Shown: one piece after another, positions 11,583 through 21,190 of the stretch
How positions within the stretch are numbered: the stretch's first letter is position 1
How the letters are laid out: each line of letters starts with the position of its first letter
NCBI GenBank assembly: GCA_913061275.1
Contig: CAJXSR010000018.1
Coordinates: forward strand, 1 to 64,000
Direction of reading: 5' to 3'
DNA length: 64,000 nt
Source of the DNA: an uncultured Paracoccaceae bacterium
Lineage (GTDB): Bacteria; Pseudomonadota; Alphaproteobacteria; Rhodobacterales; Rhodobacteraceae
Made by a program: the position numbers and the translations under genes
Notes under the pieces: generated by a model
The model's input: the letters and a program-made list of their open reading frames with translations, nothing else
Told to the model about the DNA's origin: nothing
Database searches by the model: none

Positions 11583-12632
11583 TCAGGGCAAAAGTAAAGA
11601 TCCATCACCGTAAGAAAAGAATCGATACTTATGTTTGATTGCGTATTCGTAGATTTCGCGGGTTCTGTCCAGTCCAATTAATGCAGAAACCAGCATTAAT
11701 AAGGTAGATTTTGGTAAGTGGAAATTCGTAATCAATCCATCTGAAACATGGAAGGTAAAACCGGCCTTAATAAATATATCTGTATCCCCTACCCATGCCT
11801 GAATTTCCCCTGTTTCACGTGCTGCCGTTTCTATTAAACGCAATGCAGTTGTCCCAACGGGTATCACACGCCCACCAGCTTTCCTTGTTTCCAATATCTC
11901 GGATGCGGCTTGCGCACTAACGCAACCCCATTCAGAGTGCATTTTATGCGCAGATATATCATCTGTCTTAACTGGTAAAAATGTTCCAGCCCCTACGTGC
12001 AAAGTTACTTCAGAAAATGTGATACCTTTTGCGCGCAACTTATCCAACAATCCCTTATCAAAGTGCAAAGAGGCTGTGGGGGCTGCAACTGCCCCTAGGT
12101 TTTTTGCGAATACAGTCTGATAATCAGTATTATCCAACGCATCCGCAGGGCGTTTTGCAGCAATATAAGGTGGCAATGGCATGGTGCCAATGCGGGCGAT
12201 TATTGCATCAAAATCATTCCCTTGAATATTGAAACGCAACCCGACACCATCACTTGATTTTGATAACACCTCCGCAGTTAACCCGTCCTTAAATTGAATG
12301 CTTTCACCAACTTTTAAACGACGCGCTGGTTTTGCCAAACTTAACCAATCACCTTTTGTGTCGCATGAAATAAGTGTAATTTCGACACTGGCAAAAGTTT
12401 CACCCTGATCTGAAATTCGCCTGCGTTTTCCGTTAATACGCGCAGGTATTACCTTTGTATCATTCAATACCAACCGATCCCCTGGGCGCAGGTATTCAGC
12501 TAGATCGTAGAAATTACAGTCTTGGGTTAGCGTACCTTGTGAAACCAACAGTTTTGATGCGGCGCGTGGTTTTACTGGGCGCAATGCAATCAAATCTTCG
12601 GGAAGGTCAAAATCAAAATCGGATATATTCAT
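11583..12632 (-). CDS. queA: S-adenosylmethionine:tRNA ribosyltransferase-isomerase
   Basis: Makes epoxyqueuosine from 7-aminomethyl-7-deazaguanine at the wobble base of GUN-anticodon tRNAs, using SAM as ribosyl donor. Family motifs: [14 protein letters not shown] near the N-terminus, [12 protein letters not shown] at about 53-64, [12 protein letters not shown], and the C-terminal [20 protein letters not shown]. The 349-residue length is normal. No other queuosine genes are adjacent. It is 41 bases downstream of the AsmA-like gene on the same strand and could be co-transcribed. Confidence 0.95.
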   Translation of the reverse strand: MNISDFDFDLPEDLIALRPVKPRAASKLLVSQGTLTQDCNFYDLAEYLRPGDRLVLNDTKVIPARINGKRRRISDQGETFASVEITLISCDTKGDWLSLAKPARRLKVGESIQFKDGLTAEVLSKSSDGVGLRFNIQGNDFDAIIARIGTMPLPPYIAAKRPADALDNTDYQTVFAKNLGAVAAPTASLHFDKGLLDKLRAKGITFSEVTLHVGAGTFLPVKTDDISAHKMHSEWGCVSAQAASEILETRKAGGRVIPVGTTALRLIETAARETGEIQAWVGDTDIFIKAGFTFHVSDGLITNFHLPKSTLLMLVSALIGLDRTREIYEYAIKHKYRFFSYGDGSLLLP

Positions 12633-12673
12633 GGCGCCTGTTTGCCCACATTATAGCATTAAGCACAAGACAT

Positions 12674-15600
12674 CTATTTATCTGGGCCTTCAAATTCAAT
12701 TACTTCTCTTTTTTCCGTCTTACCAGCATTGGGCGCAATAGTCGCTTTACCTACTTCTGGTATTTTCTTGCGGAAAACTTCCCTTATCACACCCGGCGCT
12801 AAGACTGATAGTGGGTTTACAGTTATTTTGGGCGCACTGGATAAACCCTTTACCCTATAGACAAAACTAAACACACCCTCACCTTTTCTTCGGCCAAATA
12901 CTTTGCCGAATACACGTTCCAAAGTACCATTTAGGGCATATAATGGCGTTAAAACGCCTTCGAAATTCACCTTTTTCGTGGTTGAATTATAATTCCCTTC
13001 CAACGTCAGGCCGATAGACACACCAGTTGCACTTGTATTGTGCAAAACAACCCCTTCAGGGTTAAGTTCAAACTGCCCGTCAACCAATTCAAAAACAATA
13101 CCTTCGCCTGCCAGCTGTTGTACCAAACCAACCACGCTTATCGCATTAAGCAAATCGGCTAAGACCCCGTCTTGTTTAACCTTGGTTCTTTTAATTTGAA
13201 AAGTACCGTTATAATGCCCATCTTTTTCCGCTGGTATAATCACCATACGTAAATCACCACCCAAAGCTTTTCCATATAGCTTGGAAGACCTTAAAACGCT
13301 GCCAGAATCGGTTGCAAACACCTCTGCGGCTGTCCCGTTGTTTTGTGGAAATATCGTACCAGTAATCTGTGCGCCGCCATTAACCTTTGCATTAAAAGGC
13401 CCGCGTAAACCTTTCGAACGGCTAAGTTTTGCAGTTACATCTGTTAGGATTATACCATCCGCCAGAACAAGGCGATCAAGATATATATCCAAAGGTGGGC
13501 CATTTTTTGATCCGCTTGAAAGTTCGATTTTACGCAGATCAACCGTCCCATCATTCACAAAAATACTTGTCTTCCCTTGCCCCAAACCCACGATTGTTAC
13601 AGATGCGTTCAGCCACTTTCCTACAATAAGTGATGTAAGATTTGAGTGAAGAAATTTACCGTTTTTGCCAAGCTGTACATCCCCTTTTGCAGAAAGGCCC
13701 GCCGCTTTAAGCGATAGACTATCTACTGTAAGTTTGTCACCCAATGTGCCACTTACAATCAATTCGCCTTTTGCTTTTTTACGTTTTGACCAATTCAAAC
13801 CCACCACATTTAGCCCCAAACCAACCATATCAGACGTTAAAGTATATTTTGGCGCTTGGCCCGGATGTAGTTTGACCTTCATTTGACCCGATGATGATCC
13901 CGTAATAATGCCTTTATCAAAGATTATGCCAAAGTCGCGCATATTCTCTTCGTTAATGATGAATTCTGAAATTAGGTCTGATCCGCCTTTATACCCCTTG
14001 CCAATGGGCATTTCCCAGGTTGTCTCGGTTTGCAAACCATCCAATTCAACCGTTCCACTAAGGTTTACACGATCATTATCCGCCGTTAACAACATTTGCT
14101 CTGCAAGAACCTCCCGACCTTTAATAAGCAGTACATCGGTCAGCTTTTTTATAGTGGCTTTGGCGTCAAACTTAATGTCCTTTACTTCGGTACCCTTAAC
14201 CAATGGAACCGTCAAAATAGCATCAACTTCAACCTTACCTTTTGCTACATTGGGTTCTAAGTTTACTTTTTTAAGATATTCGAAAGGCTTTTCATCCAAA
14301 AGGCTTAATCCAGCCTGCAAACCGCCGGTTGCTTTTAATACAATATCCCCAATAGTTGGTTTTTGGGTTAAATCAGATATTGAAAATACAGATCCCGTAA
14401 CATCTACACGGCTATTATTGGGTGCAATAACGTGGCCTTTTGATAAAGTAACATCAAAAGTTTTTTCTGTCAGATGCCCCTTTCCGGCGGCCCCTTCCAG
14501 TATAGGTAAGGTCTTTAAATACCTAACCTTTCCATCCTGAACATCAAATTTCAAATCAACGCTGGTTTTGCCGTTATGTGAAAATAATTGCCCGATACCA
14601 TTTTTAGCAACACCCCCTAGAATATTTTTTTCCATCCAGCGCCGCGTTTTTGGCTTTAAAGATAGTGGCCAATAATTTAACAAATTATCGCGTTTTATCG
14701 CGTTGAATTTTAAAAAATAAGCGCTATCCCAATATTTTTCACCTGCGATTGATGACCCAGCTACTGTAATTCTTTGTGGGCCAACGGCTAAAATACCATT
14801 TTCAACTGAAATCGCAAATGGTGACAATGTTAGATGTAAATTCACTTTACCCTCATCGAACACAACGGGGTTTGCAAAAACACCGCTTGGATGCACTTCC
14901 AATTTTGAAACGGTCACCGCCCCAGAAAGTGCATTCACAACTCCGCTGTCATCACGTGACATAGATATTTTACTTTCTGCCGTGACGCGCCCCAATCCGC
15001 TGTTTGCGGAAATTTGCGTAAAATCCAACGTGTCTGTTACTTTGTCATAGTCAAAATAGGCTTTTCCGCTTTCGAATTTTACAGGCTTACTTTGGGGAAT
15101 ACCCAAAAGCTTGCCTTCTTCGGCTTCCAAAACACCTGATAAGTTAACCAAAGTGCCGTTTGTACTAACCTCTGCTTTTAATGAACCGGTTACAGCTGCA
15201 TCAAAGTTGCGCAACCAATCGAGTGCAGCAACCTGATCTGCTAGATCAACAGTAGAAGCATGGTCAAACTTAAAACCGAAATCAAACGTATCGTCCGTTA
15301 TTGCATACGAAAACCTTAAACCTGCCGAGGTTTCTTTTCGGCCTTTCGATTTGAATACAACATCAGCTGTCGCGGTTATGACATCACCAACACGGCGGGA
15401 CTGCATAAGTGTTTGTGATGTTCGCCAAACCCGTGATCTAACCTGATCAACATAGATAAATCGCGTGTCGACCATATTAATCAACTTCAACCCCCGCAAA
15501 GGAGAGTTTATTGCAGCCTTATTAACAATTTCAAAAATATCTTCTGGGGAGACAACATCAACATCCTGTTCGCCTGGTGGCAGAAAATTATACTTACCGT

Positions 15601-16036
15601 TTAAATCCCGTAAAACACGAATTTCAGCCCCTTCAACATCTACCGTACTTACCGTAATGCCGTATATAATTGATGAAATTGGGTTAATTTTTGCACGTAC
15701 AATCGGCAACTGCACAAGGTTTTGACCATTTGGGGAAAACACCTGCATATCAGACAGTTGAACTTCCGCAGGAAAGCCTTGCTTAGCCGCTACCAAACTT
15801 ACTTTACCTACGCGTACGTCAAAACCGCTTAAGGCATTATTTGCGACTTGCTCTACAATCTCTTGCGCAAGGGGAAAGGCAAGCGGGCCTGATTGCAACC
15901 GTACGAACAACCCGCCAACTGCCAAAATGACAAGTAAAATTATCCCCGCAACCATGTGCACACAGAACATGATACACTTGCCCATAAAAGATTTGGGTCT
16001 GACCTTAGCAGGAACATCATCGCTTTTCGCGCTCAT
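12674..16036 (-). CDS. AsmA-like / DUF3971 (YhdP-type) envelope protein
   Basis: Very large envelope protein of about 1120 residues. One membrane helix near the N-terminus (MVAGIILLVILAVGGLFV) anchors a long beta-rich periplasmic part with the repeating pattern of AsmA, DUF3971 and TamB-type bridge proteins. The C-terminal quarter contains the AsmA_2-like segment (LEGNYNSTTKKVNFEGVLTP). Characterised relatives (YhdP, TamB) are thought to carry phospholipids between the inner and outer membranes; that role is inferred here. The ATG at 16036 (MSAKSDD) is preferred; the longer frame begins with a TTG at 16084. Confidence 0.82.
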   Translation of the reverse strand: MSAKSDDVPAKVRPKSFMGKCIMFCVHMVAGIILLVILAVGGLFVRLQSGPLAFPLAQEIVEQVANNALSGFDVRVGKVSLVAAKQGFPAEVQLSDMQVFSPNGQNLVQLPIVRAKINPISSIIYGITVSTVDVEGAEIRVLRDLNGKYNFLPPGEQDVDVVSPEDIFEIVNKAAINSPLRGLKLINMVDTRFIYVDQVRSRVWRTSQTLMQSRRVGDVITATADVVFKSKGRKETSAGLRFSYAITDDTFDFGFKFDHASTVDLADQVAALDWLRNFDAAVTGSLKAEVSTNGTLVNLSGVLEAEEGKLLGIPQSKPVKFESGKAYFDYDKVTDTLDFTQISANSGLGRVTAESKISMSRDDSGVVNALSGAVTVSKLEVHPSGVFANPVVFDEGKVNLHLTLSPFAISVENGILAVGPQRITVAGSSIAGEKYWDSAYFLKFNAIKRDNLLNYWPLSLKPKTRRWMEKNILGGVAKNGIGQLFSHNGKTSVDLKFDVQDGKVRYLKTLPILEGAAGKGHLTEKTFDVTLSKGHVIAPNNSRVDVTGSVFSISDLTQKPTIGDIVLKATGGLQAGLSLLDEKPFEYLKKVNLEPNVAKGKVEVDAILTVPLVKGTEVKDIKFDAKATIKKLTDVLLIKGREVLAEQMLLTADNDRVNLSGTVELDGLQTETTWEMPIGKGYKGGSDLISEFIINEENMRDFGIIFDKGIITGSSSGQMKVKLHPGQAPKYTLTSDMVGLGLNVVGLNWSKRKKAKGELIVSGTLGDKLTVDSLSLKAAGLSAKGDVQLGKNGKFLHSNLTSLIVGKWLNASVTIVGLGQGKTSIFVNDGTVDLRKIELSSGSKNGPPLDIYLDRLVLADGIILTDVTAKLSRSKGLRGPFNAKVNGGAQITGTIFPQNNGTAAEVFATDSGSVLRSSKLYGKALGGDLRMVIIPAEKDGHYNGTFQIKRTKVKQDGVLADLLNAISVVGLVQQLAGEGIVFELVDGQFELNPEGVVLHNTSATGVSIGLTLEGNYNSTTKKVNFEGVLTPLYALNGTLERVFGKVFGRRKGEGVFSFVYRVKGLSSAPKITVNPLSVLAPGVIREVFRKKIPEVGKATIAPNAGKTEKREVIEFEGPDK

Positions 16037-16152
16037 TCTTTGGAAACTACCCTGTTTTGGACTTCGCTTGATCTTTTCGACCAAACCCTGTTTGTACTTC
16101 TATACCATAGTTAGTCATTCTTTATAATAAACTCCAGTATAAGAGGTTCAAT

Positions 16153-16614
16153 TTGTTAACAATCGGAGAAAAGGCGCCCAATTTCAATCTACCGTGTAAT
16201 GGCGGCGGAACTCTTAGCCTAGATAATTTCAAAGGGCGCAACCTTGTGCTGTTTTTCTACCCCAAAGACGATACGTCAGGGTGCACCAAGGAAGCCATCG
16301 AATTTACGCAAAAAATGGATATGTTTACAAAAGCAAATACAGCTACCGTTGGCGTATCAAAAGATACCGTGGCTAAGCACGATAAATTCATCTCAAAACA
16401 CAGTCTGAAAACACCTTTAATATCAGATACAACAGGCCAAATGTGTGAAGATTACGGTGTTTGGAAAGAGAAACAACTATACGGAAAAACCTATCTTGGG
16501 ATTGTACGCACAACTTTTTTAATAGATTCGACGGGCGTTATTCAAATGATATGGCCAAATCTACGCGTTAAAGGTCATGTAGATGCCGTTTATGAAGCGG
16601 TGCAAAGCATATGA
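16153..16614 (+). CDS. bcp: BCP/PrxQ-type peroxiredoxin (thioredoxin-dependent)
   Basis: Thiol peroxidase that reduces hydroperoxides. The peroxidatic cysteine is C44 in DDTSGCTKEA. The usual BCP resolving cysteine five residues later is replaced by isoleucine (CTKEAIEF), so either C98 (GQMCEDYGVW) resolves the disulfide or the enzyme works as a 1-Cys type. The start is a TTG at 16153, supported by AGAGG at 16142-16146, and the protein start MLTIGEKAPNF matches the family. The stop overlaps the next gene by ATGA, so the two are probably translationally coupled. Confidence 0.9.
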   Translation: MLTIGEKAPNFNLPCNGGGTLSLDNFKGRNLVLFFYPKDDTSGCTKEAIEFTQKMDMFTKANTATVGVSKDTVAKHDKFISKHSLKTPLISDTTGQMCEDYGVWKEKQLYGKTYLGIVRTTFLIDSTGVIQMIWPNLRVKGHVDAVYEAVQSI

Positions 16615-17438
16615 ATACCCGTCCAACCCTTACTTCACTTGCCTGTTCTGTATTAACCACTTCCGATGGGCGTGAAAAAACCCGTGTATCACACGCCGCA
16701 GCCAAACTGTGGTTTGACAGTGTAAAATCTGGAAACCCGTTAGAAATAGGCACAAGTCAGCCACCCCATAACCCCAACAGGCCAATATATCCTGAACTTC
16801 TACCCCCTAATAAAATGCCCAAAAGACGTACAGGTTCGCTTAAAGGCCGCATTGCGTTATTGCATGCCATTGCCCACATCGAACTAAACGCGGTTGATCT
16901 TCATTGGGATATTATCCCGCGTTTTGCCAATATAAATATGCCACGCGGGTATTTTGACGATTGGGTTAAGGCAGCCGATGAAGAATCTAAACATTTCAAT
17001 CTGTTATGTGACAGACTTGAAGCATTAGGATCGCATTACGGTGCAATGCCCGCGCATGCCGGCATGTGGCGCGCAGCACAAGATACAGCAGATGACTTTA
17101 TAGGCCGTCTGGCTATTGTACCAATGGTATTAGAGGCCCGTGGGCTGGATGTAACCCCAGGTATGATTGAGCTGTTTAAACGTGCCGATGACCCCGAAAC
17201 GGTTAAAACCTTAGAAATTATATATGCCGAGGAAGTCGGGCATGTTGCATATGGCTCAAAATGGTTTCACTTTTTATGTGGCCGACATGAACATGACCCC
17301 AAAGATTGTTTCCACGCATTAGTAGAAAAGTACTTTGCAGGCGGCTTAAAACCCCCATTTAATGACGAAAAACGGGCTGAAGCGGGTCTGCCCCCAGATT
17401 TTTACTGGCCAATGGTCAAAGACAAGCCAAGAAAATAG
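16611..17438 (+). CDS. DUF455 family ferritin-like protein
   Basis: Helical protein with a ferritin-like diiron fold. Likely metal-ligand motifs are AHIELNAVDLHWD at about 86-98, DEESKHFNLL at about 123-132, the glutamate in VLEARGLD near 177, and the EEVGHVAYG motif near 207-215. These E-ExxH-like elements resemble tRNA hydroxylase MiaE and other diiron oxidases, but the reaction for DUF455 is not established. It is coupled to the peroxiredoxin gene by a 4-base overlap, which suggests a shared role in redox or oxygen chemistry. Confidence 0.83.
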   Translation: MNTRPTLTSLACSVLTTSDGREKTRVSHAAAKLWFDSVKSGNPLEIGTSQPPHNPNRPIYPELLPPNKMPKRRTGSLKGRIALLHAIAHIELNAVDLHWDIIPRFANINMPRGYFDDWVKAADEESKHFNLLCDRLEALGSHYGAMPAHAGMWRAAQDTADDFIGRLAIVPMVLEARGLDVTPGMIELFKRADDPETVKTLEIIYAEEVGHVAYGSKWFHFLCGRHEHDPKDCFHALVEKYFAGGLKPPFNDEKRAEAGLPPDFYWPMVKDKPRK

Positions 17439-17619
17439 TTGGCCATAATACCTATTTTATATGAGCGGAAAACTGCCAAATAGATGTTGATATCGCCATA
17501 TTAGTGTCTTTTTCTTGGTTATTCTGTTGCTTAGTAGGTGAAGTTTGCTTAATAAAATATCAGCCGTCCCTTGGACTGGTTACGCGAGATGACATGAAAT
17601 TAATTGGTGAACGAAAAGC

Positions 17620-18936
17620 ATGAAGAATGCCTTAGATAAATATTTGCCTGAACAACGGATTTATATTCGCACGGATACATCCACAAAATTTCTGACATTA
17701 AAATCTAAATCCCAATTATTTATCGGCATTGTAGCCACAATTAGCTTTTCTTGGCTTTTGATTGCAACGGCGATAATCGGCTATGAAATGCTAGAATCGC
17801 GTTCTTATGGTCAACAAGCAAAAGACCACAAGAAAACCTACGAAGTTCGGATAAATAAATTATCAGCAGAACGTGATAACCGCGCTTTGGAAGCACAAAC
17901 AGCACAAGAGCAATTTTATGTTGCCCTAAATCAAATATCCGAACAACAAACTGATCTACTAGAAGCAGAAGAACATCGCCGCGAATTGGCGACAGGCCTG
18001 CAAATTTTACAAACCAAACTTCAAGATGCGGTTAAAGCGCGTGATGCAGCGGAACGTAATTCAGACAAGTTGTTAGCAGATCTTCAAGATGCAAACGGTA
18101 ACAAAGCATCACACATAGGTAACGCTGAAGAGTTAAATAAAACTCTTGCACTTATGTCATCAGAGTTAAGCACATCTGTTGACCAACGTGAGTTCCTTGC
18201 AAATGATGCCAACCAAGCCAAAAAGCAAGTTGAAGAATTAGAATTCAACGCAGAATTAACTCAACTTCAAAATGAACAGATATTTAACAAGCTTGAACAA
18301 GCCGTTGAAGTATCATTATCGCCTTTGGAACGTGCGCTTAAAAAATCTGGCATCAACAAAGATGCACTGATAAAAGATGTACGCCGTGCCTACTCTGGTA
18401 CAGGCGGGCCATTAACCCAGCTTACTGTTTCCAGTAAGGGCGAAGCAAATAACCCATCATCAAAACGTGCATTTGGATTATTACAAGATCTAGACCGCAT
18501 TAACCTATTGAAGATTGCCGGAAATAAAATCCCACTGTCTAACCCGGTACGCGGTTCATTTCGTTATACCAGCGGTTTCGGTGGCCGACGCGACCCAAAA
18601 ACGGGCGGATGGCGTAAACATAACGGCACAGATATGGCTGGCCCGTTAGGAACTACAATCGTAGCCACCGCTGATGGTATGGTGACTTTTGCAGGCCGCC
18701 AATCGGGCTATGGGCGGCTTATTAAAATCAGACATAAACAAGGGTTTGAGACGTTTTACGCTCATTTACACCGGATTAATGTTAAGGCGGGACAAAAGGT
18801 GTCGCGCGGAGATAAAATCGGTGCTATGGGGAATTCTGGTCGCAGTACCGGTGTTCATCTGCACTATGAAATCCGCTTGGGCGGCAAACCAGTAAACGCT
18901 ATAAAGTATATAAAGGCTGCAAACGATGTTTTCTAA
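17620..18936 (+). CDS. M23 (LytM-type) peptidoglycan endopeptidase
   Basis: Predicted membrane-anchored zinc endopeptidase cutting peptide crosslinks in peptidoglycan. A single membrane helix lies at about residues 29-52, followed by a long coiled coil (about 65-220) rich in E, Q, K and A. The LytM domain occupies about 320-430, with the ligands H...D in HNGTDMAGP and the closing HLHYE motif; the intermediate YAHL motif is also intact. The last 11 bases overlap the bactofilin gene, a pairing known from Helicobacter (Csd1/CcmA) and Caulobacter relatives, so a cell-shape function is likely. Confidence 0.92.
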   Translation: MKNALDKYLPEQRIYIRTDTSTKFLTLKSKSQLFIGIVATISFSWLLIATAIIGYEMLESRSYGQQAKDHKKTYEVRINKLSAERDNRALEAQTAQEQFYVALNQISEQQTDLLEAEEHRRELATGLQILQTKLQDAVKARDAAERNSDKLLADLQDANGNKASHIGNAEELNKTLALMSSELSTSVDQREFLANDANQAKKQVEELEFNAELTQLQNEQIFNKLEQAVEVSLSPLERALKKSGINKDALIKDVRRAYSGTGGPLTQLTVSSKGEANNPSSKRAFGLLQDLDRINLLKIAGNKIPLSNPVRGSFRYTSGFGGRRDPKTGGWRKHNGTDMAGPLGTTIVATADGMVTFAGRQSGYGRLIKIRHKQGFETFYAHLHRINVKAGQKVSRGDKIGAMGNSGRSTGVHLHYEIRLGGKPVNAIKYIKAANDVF

Positions 18937-19414
18937 AAGCAAAATTAACGAACCAGAAAAAAAGCCCGGCGCGGCTAAACCTGTGATGGCTAAAAAACCA
19001 GATGCGGTTAGGCCCGCAATGGCAACACCTTCTCCGGTTACGCCAAAGGCTAAACCACCTGCATCAATATTATCTTCTGATCTGCATATCAAAGGTAATA
19101 TTAAAACTACTGGTGATATTCAAATCGAAGGCGAGATTGTGGGGGATGTGCGCGCACATCTTCTAACGGTTGGTGAGTCTGCACGGATCAAAGGTGAAGT
19201 GATTGCAGATGATGTGGTTGTTAACGGTCATGTGTCTGGTACTGTTCGCGGTCTGAAAGTACGCCTGACAGCGACTTCACGGGTACAAGGCGACATCATT
19301 CACAAAACCATTGCTATTGAAAGCGGTGCGCATTTTGAAGGGTCAGTTCGTCGCGAAGAAGACCCATTATCGTCTTCAAAATCACAAGTGAAACCTGCAC
19401 CTAAACCTGCATAA
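18926..19414 (+). CDS. Bactofilin (polymer-forming cytoskeletal protein)
   Basis: Cytoskeletal protein that polymerises without nucleotide through a right-handed beta-helix. The core spans about residues 45-140, beginning SDLHIKGNIKTTGDIQIEGE and continuing with short repeating beta strands (VGDVRAHLLTVGESARIKGEV). Both ends are proline-, lysine- and alanine-rich and probably disordered, as usual. It overlaps the upstream M23 peptidase gene by 11 bases, so the two are co-transcribed and probably work together to place the hydrolase. A terminator follows. Confidence 0.93.
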   Translation: MFSKSKINEPEKKPGAAKPVMAKKPDAVRPAMATPSPVTPKAKPPASILSSDLHIKGNIKTTGDIQIEGEIVGDVRAHLLTVGESARIKGEVIADDVVVNGHVSGTVRGLKVRLTATSRVQGDIIHKTIAIESGAHFEGSVRREEDPLSSSKSQVKPAPKPA

Positions 19415-19435
19415 GTAAAAATTCATATTTTTCTA

Positions 19436-19462
19436 AAAACCCGTTTCATTGAAGCGGGTTTT
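19436..19462. terminator. Intrinsic terminator after bactofilin gene
   Basis: A 12-bp stem (AAAACCCGTTTC / GAAGCGGGTTTT, one G-U pair) with a 3-base loop is followed by TTTT. It overlaps the stop of the convergent lysR gene and may serve both strands. Confidence 0.8.
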
Positions 19463-20339
19463 TTATTTGCCAATTAAAACCTGTAAGAAAATCAACAAAC
19501 CGTCTTACGTTTTTTCGCAAACTTCTACCACGCACTGTAACAATTTTGATTGTTCTATCGACAGATATACCCGTCACGGGGCGTGTAGAAATACCTTCTA
19601 CAACGATAGAATTGCGTGGTAACATCGTAACGCCTAAACCTGCAGCAACTAGGTTTTGTATCCAATCCTCACGTTCAGAACGTAAGATTACTTCTATATC
19701 TAATTGTTGCTCATTAACTTGTGCAAACACAGTATTGCGAAATTCACATCGTAATCTGTCTAGATATTTCAACCCATCTAAATCTTGAAACTTCATCGCA
19801 CCTTCACCCGCGACAGGGTGGTTGTCGCTGTAAGCAAGTTCAAACGATTCTGTCATCAATGGGTGTGTATTGAACCGATCAGGTAAAGGTTCTTGCCGTG
19901 CAATTAACGCGCAATCCAATGTTCCAGACAATAGCAATTCATGCGCAGTTTCCCCCCAAACATCATGCAAAACAAGTTCAACATCGGGGGCAATTTTCTG
20001 CCAATCAAGTAATGCAGGGCCTAAAATACGAGGGCCGATTGTACACATAATGCCCAGTTCAATATGTTCCATCTCCCCCATCACGACATCAGCCGCAGCA
20101 CCATAGGCCGCTTGTCTAGTATCTTCGATGCGCCCAAGATGGGTGCGCATAGACCGCCCAAGTGGCGTTAATGACAATTTCCGACCGTCGCGTAAAAATA
20201 ATGCGCCCCCCAAATTGGCTTCCAGTTTTTGTATTGCAACGGTCAGCGCAGGTTGCGACACCGCACAAGACTCTGCCGCACGCGTAAAATTCATATGACG
20301 GCATGCCGCTAAAAAATATCTAACCTGATGAAATTCCAT
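19446..20339 (-). CDS. LysR-family transcriptional regulator
   Basis: DNA-binding regulator with an N-terminal winged helix (residues 1-60: FTRAAESCAVSQPALTVAIQKLE, then LFLRDGRKLSLTPLG) and a C-terminal effector domain of about 200 residues. It is divergent from the cytochrome P460 gene across about 120 bases, the typical arrangement for a LysR protein and its target. The effector is not identifiable from sequence. Confidence 0.92.
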   Translation of the reverse strand: MEFHQVRYFLAACRHMNFTRAAESCAVSQPALTVAIQKLEANLGGALFLRDGRKLSLTPLGRSMRTHLGRIEDTRQAAYGAAADVVMGEMEHIELGIMCTIGPRILGPALLDWQKIAPDVELVLHDVWGETAHELLLSGTLDCALIARQEPLPDRFNTHPLMTESFELAYSDNHPVAGEGAMKFQDLDGLKYLDRLRCEFRNTVFAQVNEQQLDIEVILRSEREDWIQNLVAAGLGVTMLPRNSIVVEGISTRPVTGISVDRTIKIVTVRGRSLRKNVRRFVDFLTGFNWQIKNPLQ

Positions 20340-20462
20340 ACTATTTCGCTTCTCTTAAGTATCAATAACCTATGCCTATGGCTCTATCATTATTCGGTAT
20401 TGGATTTATGGCACCTACCCTGTGCATGTCTGACATTAAGTAATAAATCAAGGAGTAGTAAA

Positions 20463-21050
20463 ATGAAAAAATTAATCATCGCCGCCATAATAACTGGAAT
20501 GGCAGTGGGTGCGAATGCACAAATGGTAACCTCTGAAAGCATCCAACAAGCAGAGTTTACACCTGAAAATGAAGCTAAAACACCTATAGATTACCGTAAA
20601 TGGATATTTATCGGATCACCTTTGACACCAAACGCATTAAATGACGGTGCGGCTGCATTCCCAGAGTTTCATAATGTATATGTAGAGCCATCCGCATATG
20701 AACATTTCGCCAAAACAGGTCAATGGGCAGAAGGCACACAGATAGCAAAAGAACTGGCGCTAATTTACCAAAACGATAATGACGAATTAGGCGCTACATA
20801 TGAAGTATCTGGCCACGGATACCAACAAGGTGAATTCAATGGGTTGGAATTATTAGTAAAAGACAATGCACGTTTCCCAGAAATGCCAGGCGGTTGGGCG
20901 TTTTTCTCTTTTGGTCATCACGCACCACCTTATGCAAAAACCTCTGCTGCATTTCCAGCGGATAGCTGTAATGCTTGCCACGCGGATAATGCAGAAACTG
21001 ATTTTGTATTTACCCAGTTTTATCCTGTTCTAAGATCGTTACAAAAATAA
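20463..21050 (+). CDS. Cytochrome P460 family protein
   Basis: Periplasmic c-type heme protein of the cytochrome P460 / c'-beta family; characterised members oxidise hydroxylamine or bind NO. The signal peptide MKKLIIAAIITGMAVGANA is followed by a beta-rich domain (KWIFIGSPLTPNAL, EFHNVYVEPSAYEHF) and the C-terminal heme motif CNACH, then DNAETDFVFTQFYPVL, which is typical of the family. The start at 20463 has an AAGGAG site nine bases upstream; the longer frame from 20328 adds a non-signal N-terminus overlapping the lysR promoter region. Probably controlled by the divergent LysR regulator. Confidence 0.9.
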   Translation: MKKLIIAAIITGMAVGANAQMVTSESIQQAEFTPENEAKTPIDYRKWIFIGSPLTPNALNDGAAAFPEFHNVYVEPSAYEHFAKTGQWAEGTQIAKELALIYQNDNDELGATYEVSGHGYQQGEFNGLELLVKDNARFPEMPGGWAFFSFGHHAPPYAKTSAAFPADSCNACHADNAETDFVFTQFYPVLRSLQK

Positions 21051-21084
21051 AACCAAGACGGTTATACTTAATTGCAAAACACGA

Positions 21085-21121
21085 ATAACCCTCTTTGATA
21101 TATATTATCAAAGAGGGTTAT
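21085..21121. terminator. Strong bidirectional terminator between cytochrome P460 and prfB
   Basis: A perfect 16-bp inverted repeat (ATAACCCTCTTTGATA and its complement) with a TATAT loop lies between convergent genes. Confidence 0.8.
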
Positions 21122-21190
21122 CCAATTTTTCCACACATGATGTTATTGCTTACACTGATCCCATTCGCGATTAAGGCTAGGGTATCTGCC

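Noticed and set aside
20328-20462. Longer N-terminus for cytochrome P460
   Set aside because: It would hide the signal peptide, and the downstream ATG has a strong AAGGAG site.
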